From Ramlibacter henchirensis (GTDB lineage Bacteria; Pseudomonadota; Gammaproteobacteria; Burkholderiales; Burkholderiaceae_C), in assembly GCF_004682015.1 (NCBI RefSeq), contig NZ_SMLM01000001.1:62001-126000 (forward strand): a stretch of DNA of 64,000 nucleotides. The letters are read 5' to 3'. Position numbers and translations under genes: made by a program. Each line of letters opens with the position of its first letter. Position 1 is the stretch's first letter. Below, piece by piece: positions 37,204-45,828 of the stretch. The notes under the pieces were generated by a model. That model was given only the letters and a program-made list of their open reading frames with translations. It was not told the DNA's origin and did not search any database.

Positions 37204-37929
37204 ATGAGCCGTGCCCTCCGCCTGGGGGTGTTGACCCCGTCCTCCAATACGGCCCTGGAGCCGCTGACCACGGCCATCGTGGGCATGCTTCCGGGCGCCA
37301 GCGTCCATTTCTCGCGGTTCAAGGTGACGGAGATCGCGCTGGACGCCGGCGCGCTCGGGCAGTTCGACGACAGCAACATCCTGGCCGCCGCGGAGTTGCT
37401 GGCCGATGCGAAGGTGGACGCGATCGGCTGGAGCGGCACTTCCTCGGGCTGGCTCGGCTTCGATCGCGACCGGCAGCTGGTGCAGCGCATCCGGGAGCGG
37501 ACCGGCATCCCGGCGACCACGGCAGTGCTGGCGCTCAACGAGCTGCTCGGCCTGCGAAAGATCACGCGGCTGGGCTTCGTCACGCCCTACACGGACGACG
37601 TGCAGCAGCGCATCGTCGCCAACTACCGCGCCCTCGGCGTCGACGCGGTGGCGGAAAGGCACCTCGGCATCCGCGTGAACCACGACTTCGCCGGCGTGGA
37701 CCCGCGCAAGCTGCGCGAGCTGATGGCGCAGGTGGCGCTCGAGCGGCCCCAGGCCATCACCACGTTCTGCACCAACCTGCGGGCGGCGCAGCTCGCCCCG
37801 GACATCGAGCGCGCTCACGGCATCCCGTTGCTGGACACGGTGAGCACCACGGTCTGGGGCATGGTTCGCGCCGCCGGCGGCTCGCCAGCCGCGATCACCG
37901 GCTGGGGGGAGTTGTTCCAATGGAACTGA
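37204..37929 (+). CDS. Arylmalonate decarboxylase / maleate isomerase-like protein
   Basis: A 241-residue member of the Asp/Glu racemase superfamily (LGVLTPSSNTALEPLTTAIV start). The first catalytic position reads GWSGTSSGW with no Cys (Gly78-Thr79-Ser80). The second retains Cys189 in TTFCTNL. One Cys near 188 with a Gly at the first site is the pattern of arylmalonate decarboxylase, while maleate isomerase and racemases have two. Decarboxylation of a malonate-type acid is thus possible, but the identity is uncertain. AAGGA precedes the ATG. The stop overlaps the GntR start. Confidence 0.82.
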   Translation: MSRALRLGVLTPSSNTALEPLTTAIVGMLPGASVHFSRFKVTEIALDAGALGQFDDSNILAAAELLADAKVDAIGWSGTSSGWLGFDRDRQLVQRIRERTGIPATTAVLALNELLGLRKITRLGFVTPYTDDVQQRIVANYRALGVDAVAERHLGIRVNHDFAGVDPRKLRELMAQVALERPQAITTFCTNLRAAQLAPDIERAHGIPLLDTVSTTVWGMVRAAGGSPAAITGWGELFQWN

Positions 37930-38711
37930 AGCCCCGGCACGCGAAGGCCGCCGACCGGAACGCAGGCGGCCGGCAGGACCACTCCCACGGCACTGCGACC
38001 TTGATGTCCGGCAACGAGCGCAAGGCGCCCGGCAGCCGCGCCGAGCGAGAGAAGTCGGTTGACGAGATCTACGAGCGGATCTACGTCGCGATCCTGGAGC
38101 ACCGCCTGCACCCCGGCACGAAGCTGGGCGAGGAACGCCTGGCCGACATCTTCGGCGTGAGCCGCGCGCGCGTGCGGGAAGTGCTCGCGCGCCTGGCGCA
38201 CGAGCAGATCGTCGAACTCGTCCCGCAGCGAGGCGCGTACGTCGCCAAGCCCACCATCGAGCAGGCGCGCGACGTCTTCGAGGCGCGGCGCCTGATCGAG
38301 CCGGCGGTGCTGCGGCGCCTGGTGGACACGCTGACCCCGGAAAAGGTCACCCGTTTGCGCCAGCACGTGGAACTCGAGGCGGATGCGCGGCGGCGCGGCG
38401 ACAAGCGCGCCGTGATCCGCATGTCCGGTGAGTTCCATACGCTGGCGGCCGAACTGGCGGGCAACTCGTCGCTCGCGCGCACCATGCGCGAGCTGTGCAT
38501 GCTCACCTGCCTGATCATCTTCCTGTACGACGCGCCCACGGCCCAGAGCTGCCGGGACGACGAGCACCAGATGATCATCGACGCGGTCGCCAAGCGGGAC
38601 CGCGGCCGGGCGGAAAAACTGATGCTCGAGCACCTGGACCACATCGAGAGCAGCCTGAGCCTGGACGACGGCAACGGCGAAGCGGACCTCGAGGCGATCT
38701 TCAGGGCCTGA
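37920..38711 (+). CDS. GntR-family regulator (FCD type)
   Basis: A 263-residue transcription factor. The winged HTH lies at about residues 45-110 (IYVAILEHRLHPGTKLGEER, LADIFGVSRARVREVLARL, ELVPQRGAYVAKP). The C-terminal FCD ligand domain begins FEARRLIEPAVLRRL and has metal-type histidines (GEFHTLAAELAGN, LEHLDHIESS). The ATG at 37920 follows GGGGAG by 8 bp and overlaps the upstream stop by 10 bp. An ATG at 38004 lacks a ribosome-binding site. It is likely the regulator of both divergent hydantoin-region transcription units. Confidence 0.9.
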   Translation: MELKPRHAKAADRNAGGRQDHSHGTATLMSGNERKAPGSRAEREKSVDEIYERIYVAILEHRLHPGTKLGEERLADIFGVSRARVREVLARLAHEQIVELVPQRGAYVAKPTIEQARDVFEARRLIEPAVLRRLVDTLTPEKVTRLRQHVELEADARRRGDKRAVIRMSGEFHTLAAELAGNSSLARTMRELCMLTCLIIFLYDAPTAQSCRDDEHQMIIDAVAKRDRGRAEKLMLEHLDHIESSLSLDDGNGEADLEAIFRA

Positions 38712-38726
38712 GGCCGGCGGCCGGCC

Positions 38727-39641
38727 ATGGATCGCCTGCAAGTCATGGAGATGTTCGTCCGGCTGGTGGAGCTGGGGAGCTTCTCCAAGGCCGCGAGCGA
38801 GTTCAGGACGACGCAGCCGACGATCACGAAGCACATCGCCGCCCTGGAGTCGCGGCTGAAAGTCCGACTGCTCAACCGCAACACGCGCGGCGTGAGCGCG
38901 ACCGAAGCCGGCGCGATCTACTACGACAAGTGCAAGGTGCTGCTGCGCGACGCCGAGGAGGCCGACAGCGCGGTCCGCTCGCGGCAGGAGCATGCGCAGG
39001 GGCTCCTTCGCATCGGCAGTTCGGTGGCTTTCGGGCGCAGGGTGGTCGTGCCGCTGGCGCTCGAGTTCATCTCGCGCCACCCGCAGGTCAGGGTGGACCT
39101 GAGCTTCGAGGACCGCTACACGGACCTCGTCGGACAGGGCATCGACGTGGCCCTGCGCCTCGGAAAGCTGGCCGATTCCACGCTCGGCGCACGGTTCCTC
39201 GGCGTCAATCCGTGGCTGCTCGTCGCTTCGCCCGAGTACCTGCGCAAGGCAGGCGTGCCGGCAAGTCCGGGAGACCTGCAGGAGCACACGGCGCTCATCT
39301 ACAGCAGCGTGCAAGGCAACGATGTCTGGCTGCTCAAGTCGCCGGGCCGGGAGACCGTCGCGATCCCGGTTACCGGGAGCCTGCGCTCGAACAACCTGTC
39401 GGCCGTGCTCGCCGCGGCGCGGGGCCATCTGGGCATCGCCGCGCTGCCCTGGTACGTGGCCGAACGATCCCTGCGCCGGGGAGACCTGCAGCAGGTGCTG
39501 GATGGCTATGAACTGCCCGAACAGGAGATCCACGCCGTCTATCCGTCGCCCAAGCTGGTGCCCGCGAAGGTCCAGGCGTTCATCGGCTTCCTCGAGGGCC
39601 ACTTCGCTGGCCGCTGGTGGGAGCAACTGCCGCGCGCGTGA
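38727..39641 (+). CDS. LysR-family transcriptional regulator
   Basis: A 304-residue LTTR with an N-terminal HTH (MDRLQVMEMFVRLVELGSFS, KAASEFRTTQPTITKHIAAL) and an effector domain (LLRIGSSVAFGRRVVVPLAL, VRVDLSFEDRYTDLVGQGID, LGIAALPWYVA). It lies 15 bp after the GntR gene and 101 bp before gcl, in the same direction. The motif ahead of gcl makes it a candidate regulator of glyoxylate genes (inference). Confidence 0.93.
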   Translation: MDRLQVMEMFVRLVELGSFSKAASEFRTTQPTITKHIAALESRLKVRLLNRNTRGVSATEAGAIYYDKCKVLLRDAEEADSAVRSRQEHAQGLLRIGSSVAFGRRVVVPLALEFISRHPQVRVDLSFEDRYTDLVGQGIDVALRLGKLADSTLGARFLGVNPWLLVASPEYLRKAGVPASPGDLQEHTALIYSSVQGNDVWLLKSPGRETVAIPVTGSLRSNNLSAVLAAARGHLGIAALPWYVAERSLRRGDLQQVLDGYELPEQEIHAVYPSPKLVPAKVQAFIGFLEGHFAGRWWEQLPRA

Positions 39642-39654
39642 TGCGACGGATTCC

Positions 39655-39682
39655 GTCCCGGAATATGTGATATCGCCGGGAC
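39655..39682. promoter_or_regulatory. Inverted repeat around the shared motif upstream of gcl
   Basis: GTCCCGG (39655-39661) and CCGGGAC (39676-39682) flank a 14-base AT-rich core and enclose the 18-bp motif common to the gcl and aminotransferase upstream regions. It may be an operator or a weak terminator for the lysR transcript. Confidence 0.45.
39659..39676 (+). promoter_or_regulatory. Shared 18-bp motif upstream of gcl (copy 2)
   Basis: CGGAATATGTGATATCGC lies 66 bp before the gcl start. It matches the aminotransferase upstream motif at 16 of 18 positions with the same spacing, and contains ATA-N5-TAT. Confidence 0.55.
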
Positions 39683-39742
39683 TGCCGTTCACAGGCTGAA
39701 GCGGCCTCGGAACAATCGAGCGCACCTGATAGGAGCGACTCG

Positions 39743-41533
39743 ATGTCCAAGATGAAGGCCGCGATGGCCGCTGTTCTCGTGATGGAGAAGGAAGGGGTGA
39801 CGCAGGCCTTCGGCGTGCCCGGTGCCGCGATCAACCCCCTCTACGCGCAACTGAAGGAGCGGCAGACCATCTCGCACGTGCTGGCCAGGCATGTCGAAGG
39901 CGCCTCCCACATGGCCGAGGGCTACACCCGCGCCAAGGCGGGCAACATCGGCGTGTGCATCGGAACGTCCGGCCCGGCGGGAACGGACATGATCACCGGC
40001 CTGTACTCGGCCACCGCGGACTCCATTCCCATCCTTTGCATCACGGGGCAGGCGCCGCGCGCGCGCCTGCACAAGGAGGATTTCCAGGCCGTCGACATCG
40101 CCTCGATCGCCCGGCCCGTGACCAAGATGGCCACCACCGTGCTGGAGCCCGCGCAGGTGCCGCAGGTGTTCCAGCAGGCCTTCCACCTGATGCGCTCCGG
40201 CCGGCCGGGTCCGGTGCTGATCGATCTTCCCGTCGACGTCCAGATGGCCGAGATCGAGTTCGACATCGAGGCCTACGAGCCGCTGCCGGTCTACAAGCCG
40301 GCGGCGAGCCGCAAGCAGATCGAGAAAGTTCTCGACATGCTGGAAACCGCGGAGCGGCCGCTGATCGTGGCCGGCGGCGGCATCATCAATGCCGACGCGG
40401 CCGACGAACTGGTGCGGTTCGCCGAGCTGACCGGCATCCCCGTCATTCCGACGCTCATGGCCTGGGGCGCCATCCCCGACGACCACCCGCTGATGGCCGG
40501 CATGTGCGGCCTGCAGACCAGCCACCGCTACGGCAATGCGACGATGCTGGCTTCCGACTTCGTGCTGGGCATCGGCAACCGCTGGGCGAACCGGCACACG
40601 GGCTCCCCCGAGGTCTACTGCAAGGGCCGGCGCTTCGTCCACATCGACATCGAGCCCACGCAGATCGGCCGCGTATTCGCGCCGGACCTCGGCATCGTGT
40701 CCGACGCCGGGGCGGCGCTGCGCATGCTGCTGGAAGTCGCCTCGGAGCGGATCGCGGCCGGCAGGTTCCGCAAGTGGAGCGAATGGGCCGGCGACTGCCG
40801 GCGGCGCAAGGCCGACCTGGGGCACCAGCGCAAGACCAACTTCGACAACGTGCCGATCAAGCCGCAGCGCGTGTACCAGGCGATGAACGAGGTCTTCGGA
40901 CGCGACGTCACGTATGTGTCGACGATCGGCCTGTCGCAGATCGCCGGCGCCCAGTTCCTGCACGTCTATGGTCCCCGTCGCTGGATCAATTGCGGCCAGG
41001 CAGGTCCGCTCGGGTGGACCGTGCCGGCGGCGCTGGGCGTGCGTGCGGCCGATCCGCAGGTCAGGCTCGTCGCGCTCTCCGGTGACTACGACTTCCAGTT
41101 CATGCTGGAAGAGCTGGCCGTGGGGGCGCAGTTCAAGCTGCCCTACGTCCACGTGGTGGTGAACAACAGCTACCTCGGCCTGATCCGGCAGGCGCAGCGC
41201 GGCTTCTCCATGGATTACTGCGTCCAGCTGGCCTTCGACAACATCAACGTTCCCAAAGGGGAAGTCGCCGCCGGCTACGGGATCGATCACGTGAAGGTGG
41301 TCGAAGGCCTGGGATGCAAGGCGATCCGGGTGCATGCGCCCGGGGAACTCGCGGCCGCCCTCCGGCAGGCCGAAGCCTGGATGTCCGAGTACCAGGTGCC
41401 CGTCGTCATCGAAGTCCTGCTGGAGCGGGTGACGAACATCGCGATGGGGACCGAGATCGACAACGTCGTCGAGTTCGAAGAGCTCGCCGCCACCGCGGCC
41501 GACGCGCCGACCGCGCTCGCACTGCTCGACTGA
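39743..41533 (+). CDS. gcl: Glyoxylate carboligase (tartronate-semialdehyde synthase)
   Basis: A 596-residue ThDP/FAD enzyme that condenses two glyoxylates to tartronate semialdehyde and CO2. It is colinear with known Gcl: [33 protein letters not shown] (Val-Glu at the site where most ThDP enzymes use Glu), [33 protein letters not shown] and GDYDFQF followed by [13 protein letters not shown] (ThDP-Mg region). AGGAG lies 7 bp before the ATG. It is the first gene of the gcl-hyi-glxR-pyk operon. Confidence 0.97.
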   Translation: MSKMKAAMAAVLVMEKEGVTQAFGVPGAAINPLYAQLKERQTISHVLARHVEGASHMAEGYTRAKAGNIGVCIGTSGPAGTDMITGLYSATADSIPILCITGQAPRARLHKEDFQAVDIASIARPVTKMATTVLEPAQVPQVFQQAFHLMRSGRPGPVLIDLPVDVQMAEIEFDIEAYEPLPVYKPAASRKQIEKVLDMLETAERPLIVAGGGIINADAADELVRFAELTGIPVIPTLMAWGAIPDDHPLMAGMCGLQTSHRYGNATMLASDFVLGIGNRWANRHTGSPEVYCKGRRFVHIDIEPTQIGRVFAPDLGIVSDAGAALRMLLEVASERIAAGRFRKWSEWAGDCRRRKADLGHQRKTNFDNVPIKPQRVYQAMNEVFGRDVTYVSTIGLSQIAGAQFLHVYGPRRWINCGQAGPLGWTVPAALGVRAADPQVRLVALSGDYDFQFMLEELAVGAQFKLPYVHVVVNNSYLGLIRQAQRGFSMDYCVQLAFDNINVPKGEVAAGYGIDHVKVVEGLGCKAIRVHAPGELAAALRQAEAWMSEYQVPVVIEVLLERVTNIAMGTEIDNVVEFEELAATAADAPTALALLD

Positions 41534-41544
41534 GGAACCTCGAC

Positions 41545-42348
41545 ATGCCCAAATTCGCCGCCAACCTGACGATGCTGTTCACGGAAGTCCCCTTCCTGGA
41601 CCGGTTCGAGCGTGCCGCGCAGGCCGGGTTCACGGCCGTCGAGTTCCTCTTTCCTTACGACTACCCCGCCGGCGAGATCCGGCGCCGCCTCGAAGCCAAC
41701 CGGCTTTCGCTCGTGCTGCACAACCTGCCGGCGGGCGACTGGGCCGCGGGCGAGCGGGGCATCGCCAGCCATCCCGACCGGATCGAGGAGTTCCGCATCG
41801 GCGTCGGCCAGGCGATCCGCTACGCGCAGGAACTGGGCGTGCGCCAGCTCAATTGCCTGGCGGGCAAGGCGCCCGCCGGCGTACCCGCCTCGGTGCTCCA
41901 TGACACCCTGGTGGCCAATCTGCGCCATGCAGCCGGGCGCCTGCACAAAGCCGGCATCAACCTGCTCGTGGAGCCGATCAACACCTTCGACATCCCGCAG
42001 TTCCACCTGTGCCGCACGAGCCAGGCACTGGACCTGATCGACGAGGTCGGGGCACCCAACCTCCTGCTGCAGTACGACGTCTACCACGCCCAGCGGATGG
42101 AGGGCGAGCTGGCGGCCACGCTGGCGAGGGCACTACCGAAGATCGGCCACGTCCAGGTCGCCGACAACCCGGGCCGCAACGAGCCCGGCACCGGGGAGAT
42201 CGACTATCGATTCCTGTTCCGGCACCTGGACCGGATCGGCTACGCCGGCTGGGTCGGGTGCGAATACAAGCCGGCGGCATCCACCGAAGCCGGTCTCGAT
42301 TGGCGAGGGGCGCTGTGCCGACAACAGGCTGAAGGAGTCGCGCAATGA
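41545..42348 (+). CDS. hyi: Hydroxypyruvate isomerase
   Basis: A 267-residue TIM-barrel protein interconverting hydroxypyruvate and tartronate semialdehyde. It has FAANLTMLFTEVPFLDRFER at the start, AVEFLFPYDYPA, LVEPINTFDIPQFHL (metal-binding Glu), LLLQYDVYHAQRMEG (Asp/His) and GHVQVADNPGRNEPGTGEI, all typical of Hyi. GAGGA lies 8 bp before the ATG. It is 11 bp after gcl and overlaps glxR by 4 bp. Confidence 0.95.
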   Translation: MPKFAANLTMLFTEVPFLDRFERAAQAGFTAVEFLFPYDYPAGEIRRRLEANRLSLVLHNLPAGDWAAGERGIASHPDRIEEFRIGVGQAIRYAQELGVRQLNCLAGKAPAGVPASVLHDTLVANLRHAAGRLHKAGINLLVEPINTFDIPQFHLCRTSQALDLIDEVGAPNLLLQYDVYHAQRMEGELAATLARALPKIGHVQVADNPGRNEPGTGEIDYRFLFRHLDRIGYAGWVGCEYKPAASTEAGLDWRGALCRQQAEGVAQ

Positions 42349-43253
42349 ATACGGATCGGATGAAACTGGGTTTCGTGGGCCTCGGCATCATGGGCGCGCC
42401 GATGTGCGAGCACCTGATCAAGGCTGCGCACAAGCTGTTCGTGCACACCCGGGGCCGCGTCCCGGAGGCGATCGCCAAGAGCGACGCCACCGTGTGCACC
42501 AGCCAGCGGGGCGTCGCCGAACGCGCGGACATCGTCTTCATCATGGTGCCCGACACCGCGGACGTCGAGAACGTGCTGTTCTCCGAGCGTGGAGTCGCCG
42601 CCGGGCTGTCCAAGGGCAAGATCGTGGTGGACATGAGCTCCATCTCGCCCGTCGCGACCAAGGACTTCGCACGCCGCATCAATGAGCTCGGCTGCGAGTA
42701 CCTGGATGCGCCGGTGTCGGGCGGCGAGGTGGGGGCGCGGAACGCGACGCTCTCGATCATGGTCGGCGGCGCCGAAAGCGTGTTCGAGCAGGTGCGCCCG
42801 CTCTTCGAGCTGATGGGCAAGAACATCAACCTGGTCGGAGGAAACGGCGACGGCCAGACCGCCAAGGTCGCCAACCAGGTCATCGTGGCCCTGAACATCC
42901 AGGCCGTCGCCGAGGCGTTGCTGTTCGCGGCCCGCGCCGGCGCCGATCCCGCGCGCGTGCGCGCAGCCCTGATGGGCGGCTTCGCGTCTTCCAAGGTGCT
43001 GGAGGTGCACGGCGAGCGGATGATCAGGCGGGCGTTCGAGCCGGGCTTTCGCATCGGGCTGCACCAGAAGGACCTCAAACTCGCCCTGTCCAGCGCGCGG
43101 CAGCTCGGGCTGGCGATGCCCAACACGGCCACGGCGCAGGAAATGTTCAATGCCTGCGTGGCCCAGGGCGGGCAGGCCTGGGACCATTCGGCGCTGGTGC
43201 GCGCGCTCGAGAGGCTGTCGAATTTCGAGCTCGGCCAGGCCGCGCCAACGTGA
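42345..43253 (+). CDS. glxR: 2-hydroxy-3-oxopropionate (tartronate semialdehyde) reductase
   Basis: A 302-residue beta-hydroxyacid dehydrogenase that reduces tartronate semialdehyde to D-glycerate with NAD(P)H. It shows GFVGLGIMGAPMCEHLI (nucleotide loop), the substrate motif DAPVSGGEVGARNATLSIMV and GNGDGQTAKVANQVIVALNI with the catalytic Lys. GAAGGAG lies 7 bp before the ATG, which overlaps the hyi stop. Position after gcl and hyi settles the assignment over other family members. Confidence 0.95.
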   Translation: MNTDRMKLGFVGLGIMGAPMCEHLIKAAHKLFVHTRGRVPEAIAKSDATVCTSQRGVAERADIVFIMVPDTADVENVLFSERGVAAGLSKGKIVVDMSSISPVATKDFARRINELGCEYLDAPVSGGEVGARNATLSIMVGGAESVFEQVRPLFELMGKNINLVGGNGDGQTAKVANQVIVALNIQAVAEALLFAARAGADPARVRAALMGGFASSKVLEVHGERMIRRAFEPGFRIGLHQKDLKLALSSARQLGLAMPNTATAQEMFNACVAQGGQAWDHSALVRALERLSNFELGQAAPT

Positions 43254-43295
43254 ACGACTACGCGATCCTGATCGACACCGTGACAGGGAAACGGG

Positions 43296-44744
43296 ATGCG
43301 ACGCAGCCGTAACGCGAAGATCGTGGCCACGCTGGGACCCGCCAGCTCGGAGCCGGAGGTGATCCGGCGGCTGTTCCTGGCCGGGGCCGACGTGTTTCGA
43401 TTGAATTTCAGCCACGGCCTGGCGCAGGACCACAGGCGCAGGTTCGACTTGCTGCGGCGGCTCGAGCAGGAAACGGGGCGTCCGATCGGCATCATGGCCG
43501 ACCTGCAGGGTCCCAAGCTGCGGGTGGGAACCTTTGCCGGCGGGCCGGTGAGCCTGCAGGCCGGCGCCGCTTTCCGCCTCGACCTGGACGCCGCGCCGGG
43601 CGACATCCGCCGGGCGAGCCTGCCGCACCCGGAAGTCTTCCAGGCGCTCAAGCCGGGCGACGAGCTGCTGCTCGACGACGGCAAGCTGCGCCTCGCGGTG
43701 GAAGACTGCGGCAGCGGATTCGCCGCCACGCGCGTGCTGGTGGGCGGCGTGCTCTCCGACCGCAAGGGCGTGAACGTTCCGGGCGCGCTGCTGCCGATCA
43801 GCGCCCTGACGGCCAAGGATCGCGGCGACCTGGAACTGGCGCTCGAACTGGGGGCGGACTGGGTCGCCTTGTCGTTCGTGCAGCGACCCGAGGACGTGGC
43901 CGAAGCGCGCGCGCTGATCGGCGAGCGCGCCGGCATCGTGGTCAAGCTGGAGAAGCCCTCCGCGTTGGACCAGCTGGAGGCCATCGTCGCGCTCGCCGAT
44001 GCCGCGATGGTGGCGCGCGGCGATCTGGGGGTCGAACTGCCGGCCGAGCGCGTCCCTGCCATCCAGAAGCGGATCGTTCGCACGTGCCGCCAGCTCGGCA
44101 AGCCCGTTATCGTCGCGACCCAGATGCTGGAGTCCATGATCGCAGCGCCGGTGCCGACTCGGGCCGAAGCCTCCGATGTGGCCACGGCGGTGTATGACGG
44201 CGCCGATGCAGTGATGCTCTCGGCCGAGTCGGCTGCGGGCCTCTATCCGGCCGAGGCGGTGTCGATGATGGACCGGATCATCCAGCAGGTGGAGCAGGAT
44301 CCCTTCTACCGGCAAGCGATCGACGCCAGCCACAGCGGATCTGCGCCGGGCAGCAGCGTCGCCGACGTGGTGTGCTGCGCCACCCGACGTGCCGTCTCGC
44401 TGCTGCGCGTCGCCGCGGTGGTCTGCTATACCAGCTCGGGCAAGACCTGCCTGCGGGCGGCGCGCGAGCGGCCGGAGGCGCCCATCCTGAGCCTCACGCC
44501 GCGTCGCGAGGTCGCCCGCCGGCTCGCGCTGGCCTGGGGCGTGCACGCCCTGCAGATCCAGGACGTGCGCGACGTTGACGAGATGACGCTGCGCGCCGTG
44601 GCATGCGCACGCGATGAGGGCTTCGCGCGGCCCGGGCAGCTCGTGGCTGTGGTGGCCGGCATGCCGTTTGGGCGCGCCGGCACCACCAATCTGCTGCGCA
44701 TCGCAGCCGTCGAACCTGAGCCAGCCGCTCCAGTTTCGCGCTGA
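43296..44744 (+). CDS. pyk: Pyruvate kinase
   Basis: A 482-residue enzyme converting phosphoenolpyruvate and ADP to pyruvate and ATP. It has KIVATLGPASSEPEVIRRL, GADVFRLNFSHG, IMADLQGPKLRVG, VKLEKPSALDQLE (active-site Lys), MVARGDLGVELPAERVPAIQ, KPVIVATQMLESMI and PTRAEASDVATAVYDGADAV. As the last gene of the glyoxylate operon it would drain 2-phosphoglycerate-derived PEP. The glycerate kinase needed between glxR and this step is not in the window. Confidence 0.96.
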   Translation: MRRSRNAKIVATLGPASSEPEVIRRLFLAGADVFRLNFSHGLAQDHRRRFDLLRRLEQETGRPIGIMADLQGPKLRVGTFAGGPVSLQAGAAFRLDLDAAPGDIRRASLPHPEVFQALKPGDELLLDDGKLRLAVEDCGSGFAATRVLVGGVLSDRKGVNVPGALLPISALTAKDRGDLELALELGADWVALSFVQRPEDVAEARALIGERAGIVVKLEKPSALDQLEAIVALADAAMVARGDLGVELPAERVPAIQKRIVRTCRQLGKPVIVATQMLESMIAAPVPTRAEASDVATAVYDGADAVMLSAESAAGLYPAEAVSMMDRIIQQVEQDPFYRQAIDASHSGSAPGSSVADVVCCATRRAVSLLRVAAVVCYTSSGKTCLRAARERPEAPILSLTPRREVARRLALAWGVHALQIQDVRDVDEMTLRAVACARDEGFARPGQLVAVVAGMPFGRAGTTNLLRIAAVEPEPAAPVSR

Positions 44745-44788
44745 GCTCCGCGTCTTCGGGGAGAGGTGCTCCAGCGATGGGCTTGGAT

Positions 44789-44875
44789 TGGTGCCGGAGC
44801 CCGGAATCGAACCGGGACGGTGTTGCCACCGGCAGATTTTGAGTCTGCTGCGTCTACCGATTTCGCCACTCCGGC
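44789..44875 (-). tRNA. tRNA-Leu(CAA)
   Basis: On the minus strand the acceptor stem GCCGGAG pairs with CTCCGGC. The D-arm contains AATCGGTAGACG. The anticodon stem GCAGA/TCTGC carries the loop CTCAAAA with anticodon CAA. A long variable arm typical of class II tRNAs is followed by the T-loop GGTTCGATTCC. The 3' CCA is encoded (44791-44789). It reads UUG codons. It is convergent with pyk and divergent from cysM. Confidence 0.96.
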
Positions 44876-44916
44876 AGCGTTGAGAGCGCAGAAAAAAATT
44901 ATGGCACAGTGGGCGA

Positions 44917-45828
44917 ATGGACCCGCGCACCTATCCCACCATCGAAGACGCCATCGGCAATACGCCCCTGGCCGCGCTGCAGCGCATCGGGGTCGAAGCC
45001 AACAAGCGCCGCGGCAACGTGGTGCTGGGCAAGCTCGAGGGCAACAACCCGGCCGGCTCGGTGAAGGACCGGCCCGCGCTGTCGATGATCAAGCGCGCTG
45101 AGGAGCGCGGCGAGATCAAGCCGGGCGACACGCTCATCGAGGCGACATCCGGCAACACCGGCATCGCGCTCGCGATGGCGGCGGCGATCAGGGGCTACCG
45201 CATGGTGCTGATCATGCCGGAGGACCTGTCCATCGAACGCGCGCAGACGATGAAGGCCTTCGGCGCGGAGCTGCTGCTCACGCCCAAGAGCGGCGGCATG
45301 GAGTACGCGCGCGACCTGGCCGAGAACATGCAGCGCGACGGCAAGGGCAAGGTGCTCGACCAGTTCGCCAACGCCGACAACCCGCGCATCCACTACGAGA
45401 CCACCGGGCCGGAGCTGTGGGAGCAGACCGGCGGCCGCATCACGCACTTCGTCAGCGCGATGGGCACCACCGGCACGATCACCGGCGTCTCGCGCTACCT
45501 GAAGGAGAAGAACCCGAACGTGCGCATCATCGGCGCGCAGCCGAGCGAAGGTTCGCGCATCCCCGGCATCCGCAAGTGGCCGCAGGAATACCTGCCGAAG
45601 ATCTACGACCCGTCGCATGTGGACGAGCTCGTCTACGTGAGCCAGGAGGACGCGGAGGAAATGTGCCGGCGTCTCGCGCGCGAGGAAGGCATCTTCGGCG
45701 GCATCTCGGCCGCGGGCGCGTGCTGGGTCGCGCAGCAGGTTGCGGCGCAGGTGGAGAACGCCACCATCGTGTTCGTGGTGTGCGATCGCGGCGATCGCTA
45801 CCTCTCCACCGGCGTCTTTCCCGCGTGA
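44917..45828 (+). CDS. cysM: Cysteine synthase B (O-acetylserine sulfhydrylase)
   Basis: A 303-residue PLP enzyme making cysteine from O-acetylserine and sulfide or thiosulfate. It shows TIEDAIGNTPLAALQRI, LEGNNPAGSVKDRPALSMI with the PLP Lys, EATSGNTGIALAMAAAIRGY, SAMGTTGTITGVSRYLKEKN and PSEGSRIPGIRKWPQEYLPK, which distinguishes CysM from CysK. The stop overlaps the NUDIX start (GTGA). Confidence 0.96.
   Translation: MDPRTYPTIEDAIGNTPLAALQRIGVEANKRRGNVVLGKLEGNNPAGSVKDRPALSMIKRAEERGEIKPGDTLIEATSGNTGIALAMAAAIRGYRMVLIMPEDLSIERAQTMKAFGAELLLTPKSGGMEYARDLAENMQRDGKGKVLDQFANADNPRIHYETTGPELWEQTGGRITHFVSAMGTTGTITGVSRYLKEKNPNVRIIGAQPSEGSRIPGIRKWPQEYLPKIYDPSHVDELVYVSQEDAEEMCRRLAREEGIFGGISAAGACWVAQQVAAQVENATIVFVVCDRGDRYLSTGVFPA

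Noticed and set aside
37815..39725. Minus-strand open frame of 636 codons opposite the GntR and LysR genes
   Set aside because: Antisense shadow; both plus-strand regulators have clear HTH domains.
42240..44930. Minus-strand open frame of 896 codons opposite hyi-glxR-pyk and the tRNA
   Set aside because: It is an antisense shadow of strongly supported genes, crosses a tRNA and has low-complexity composition.
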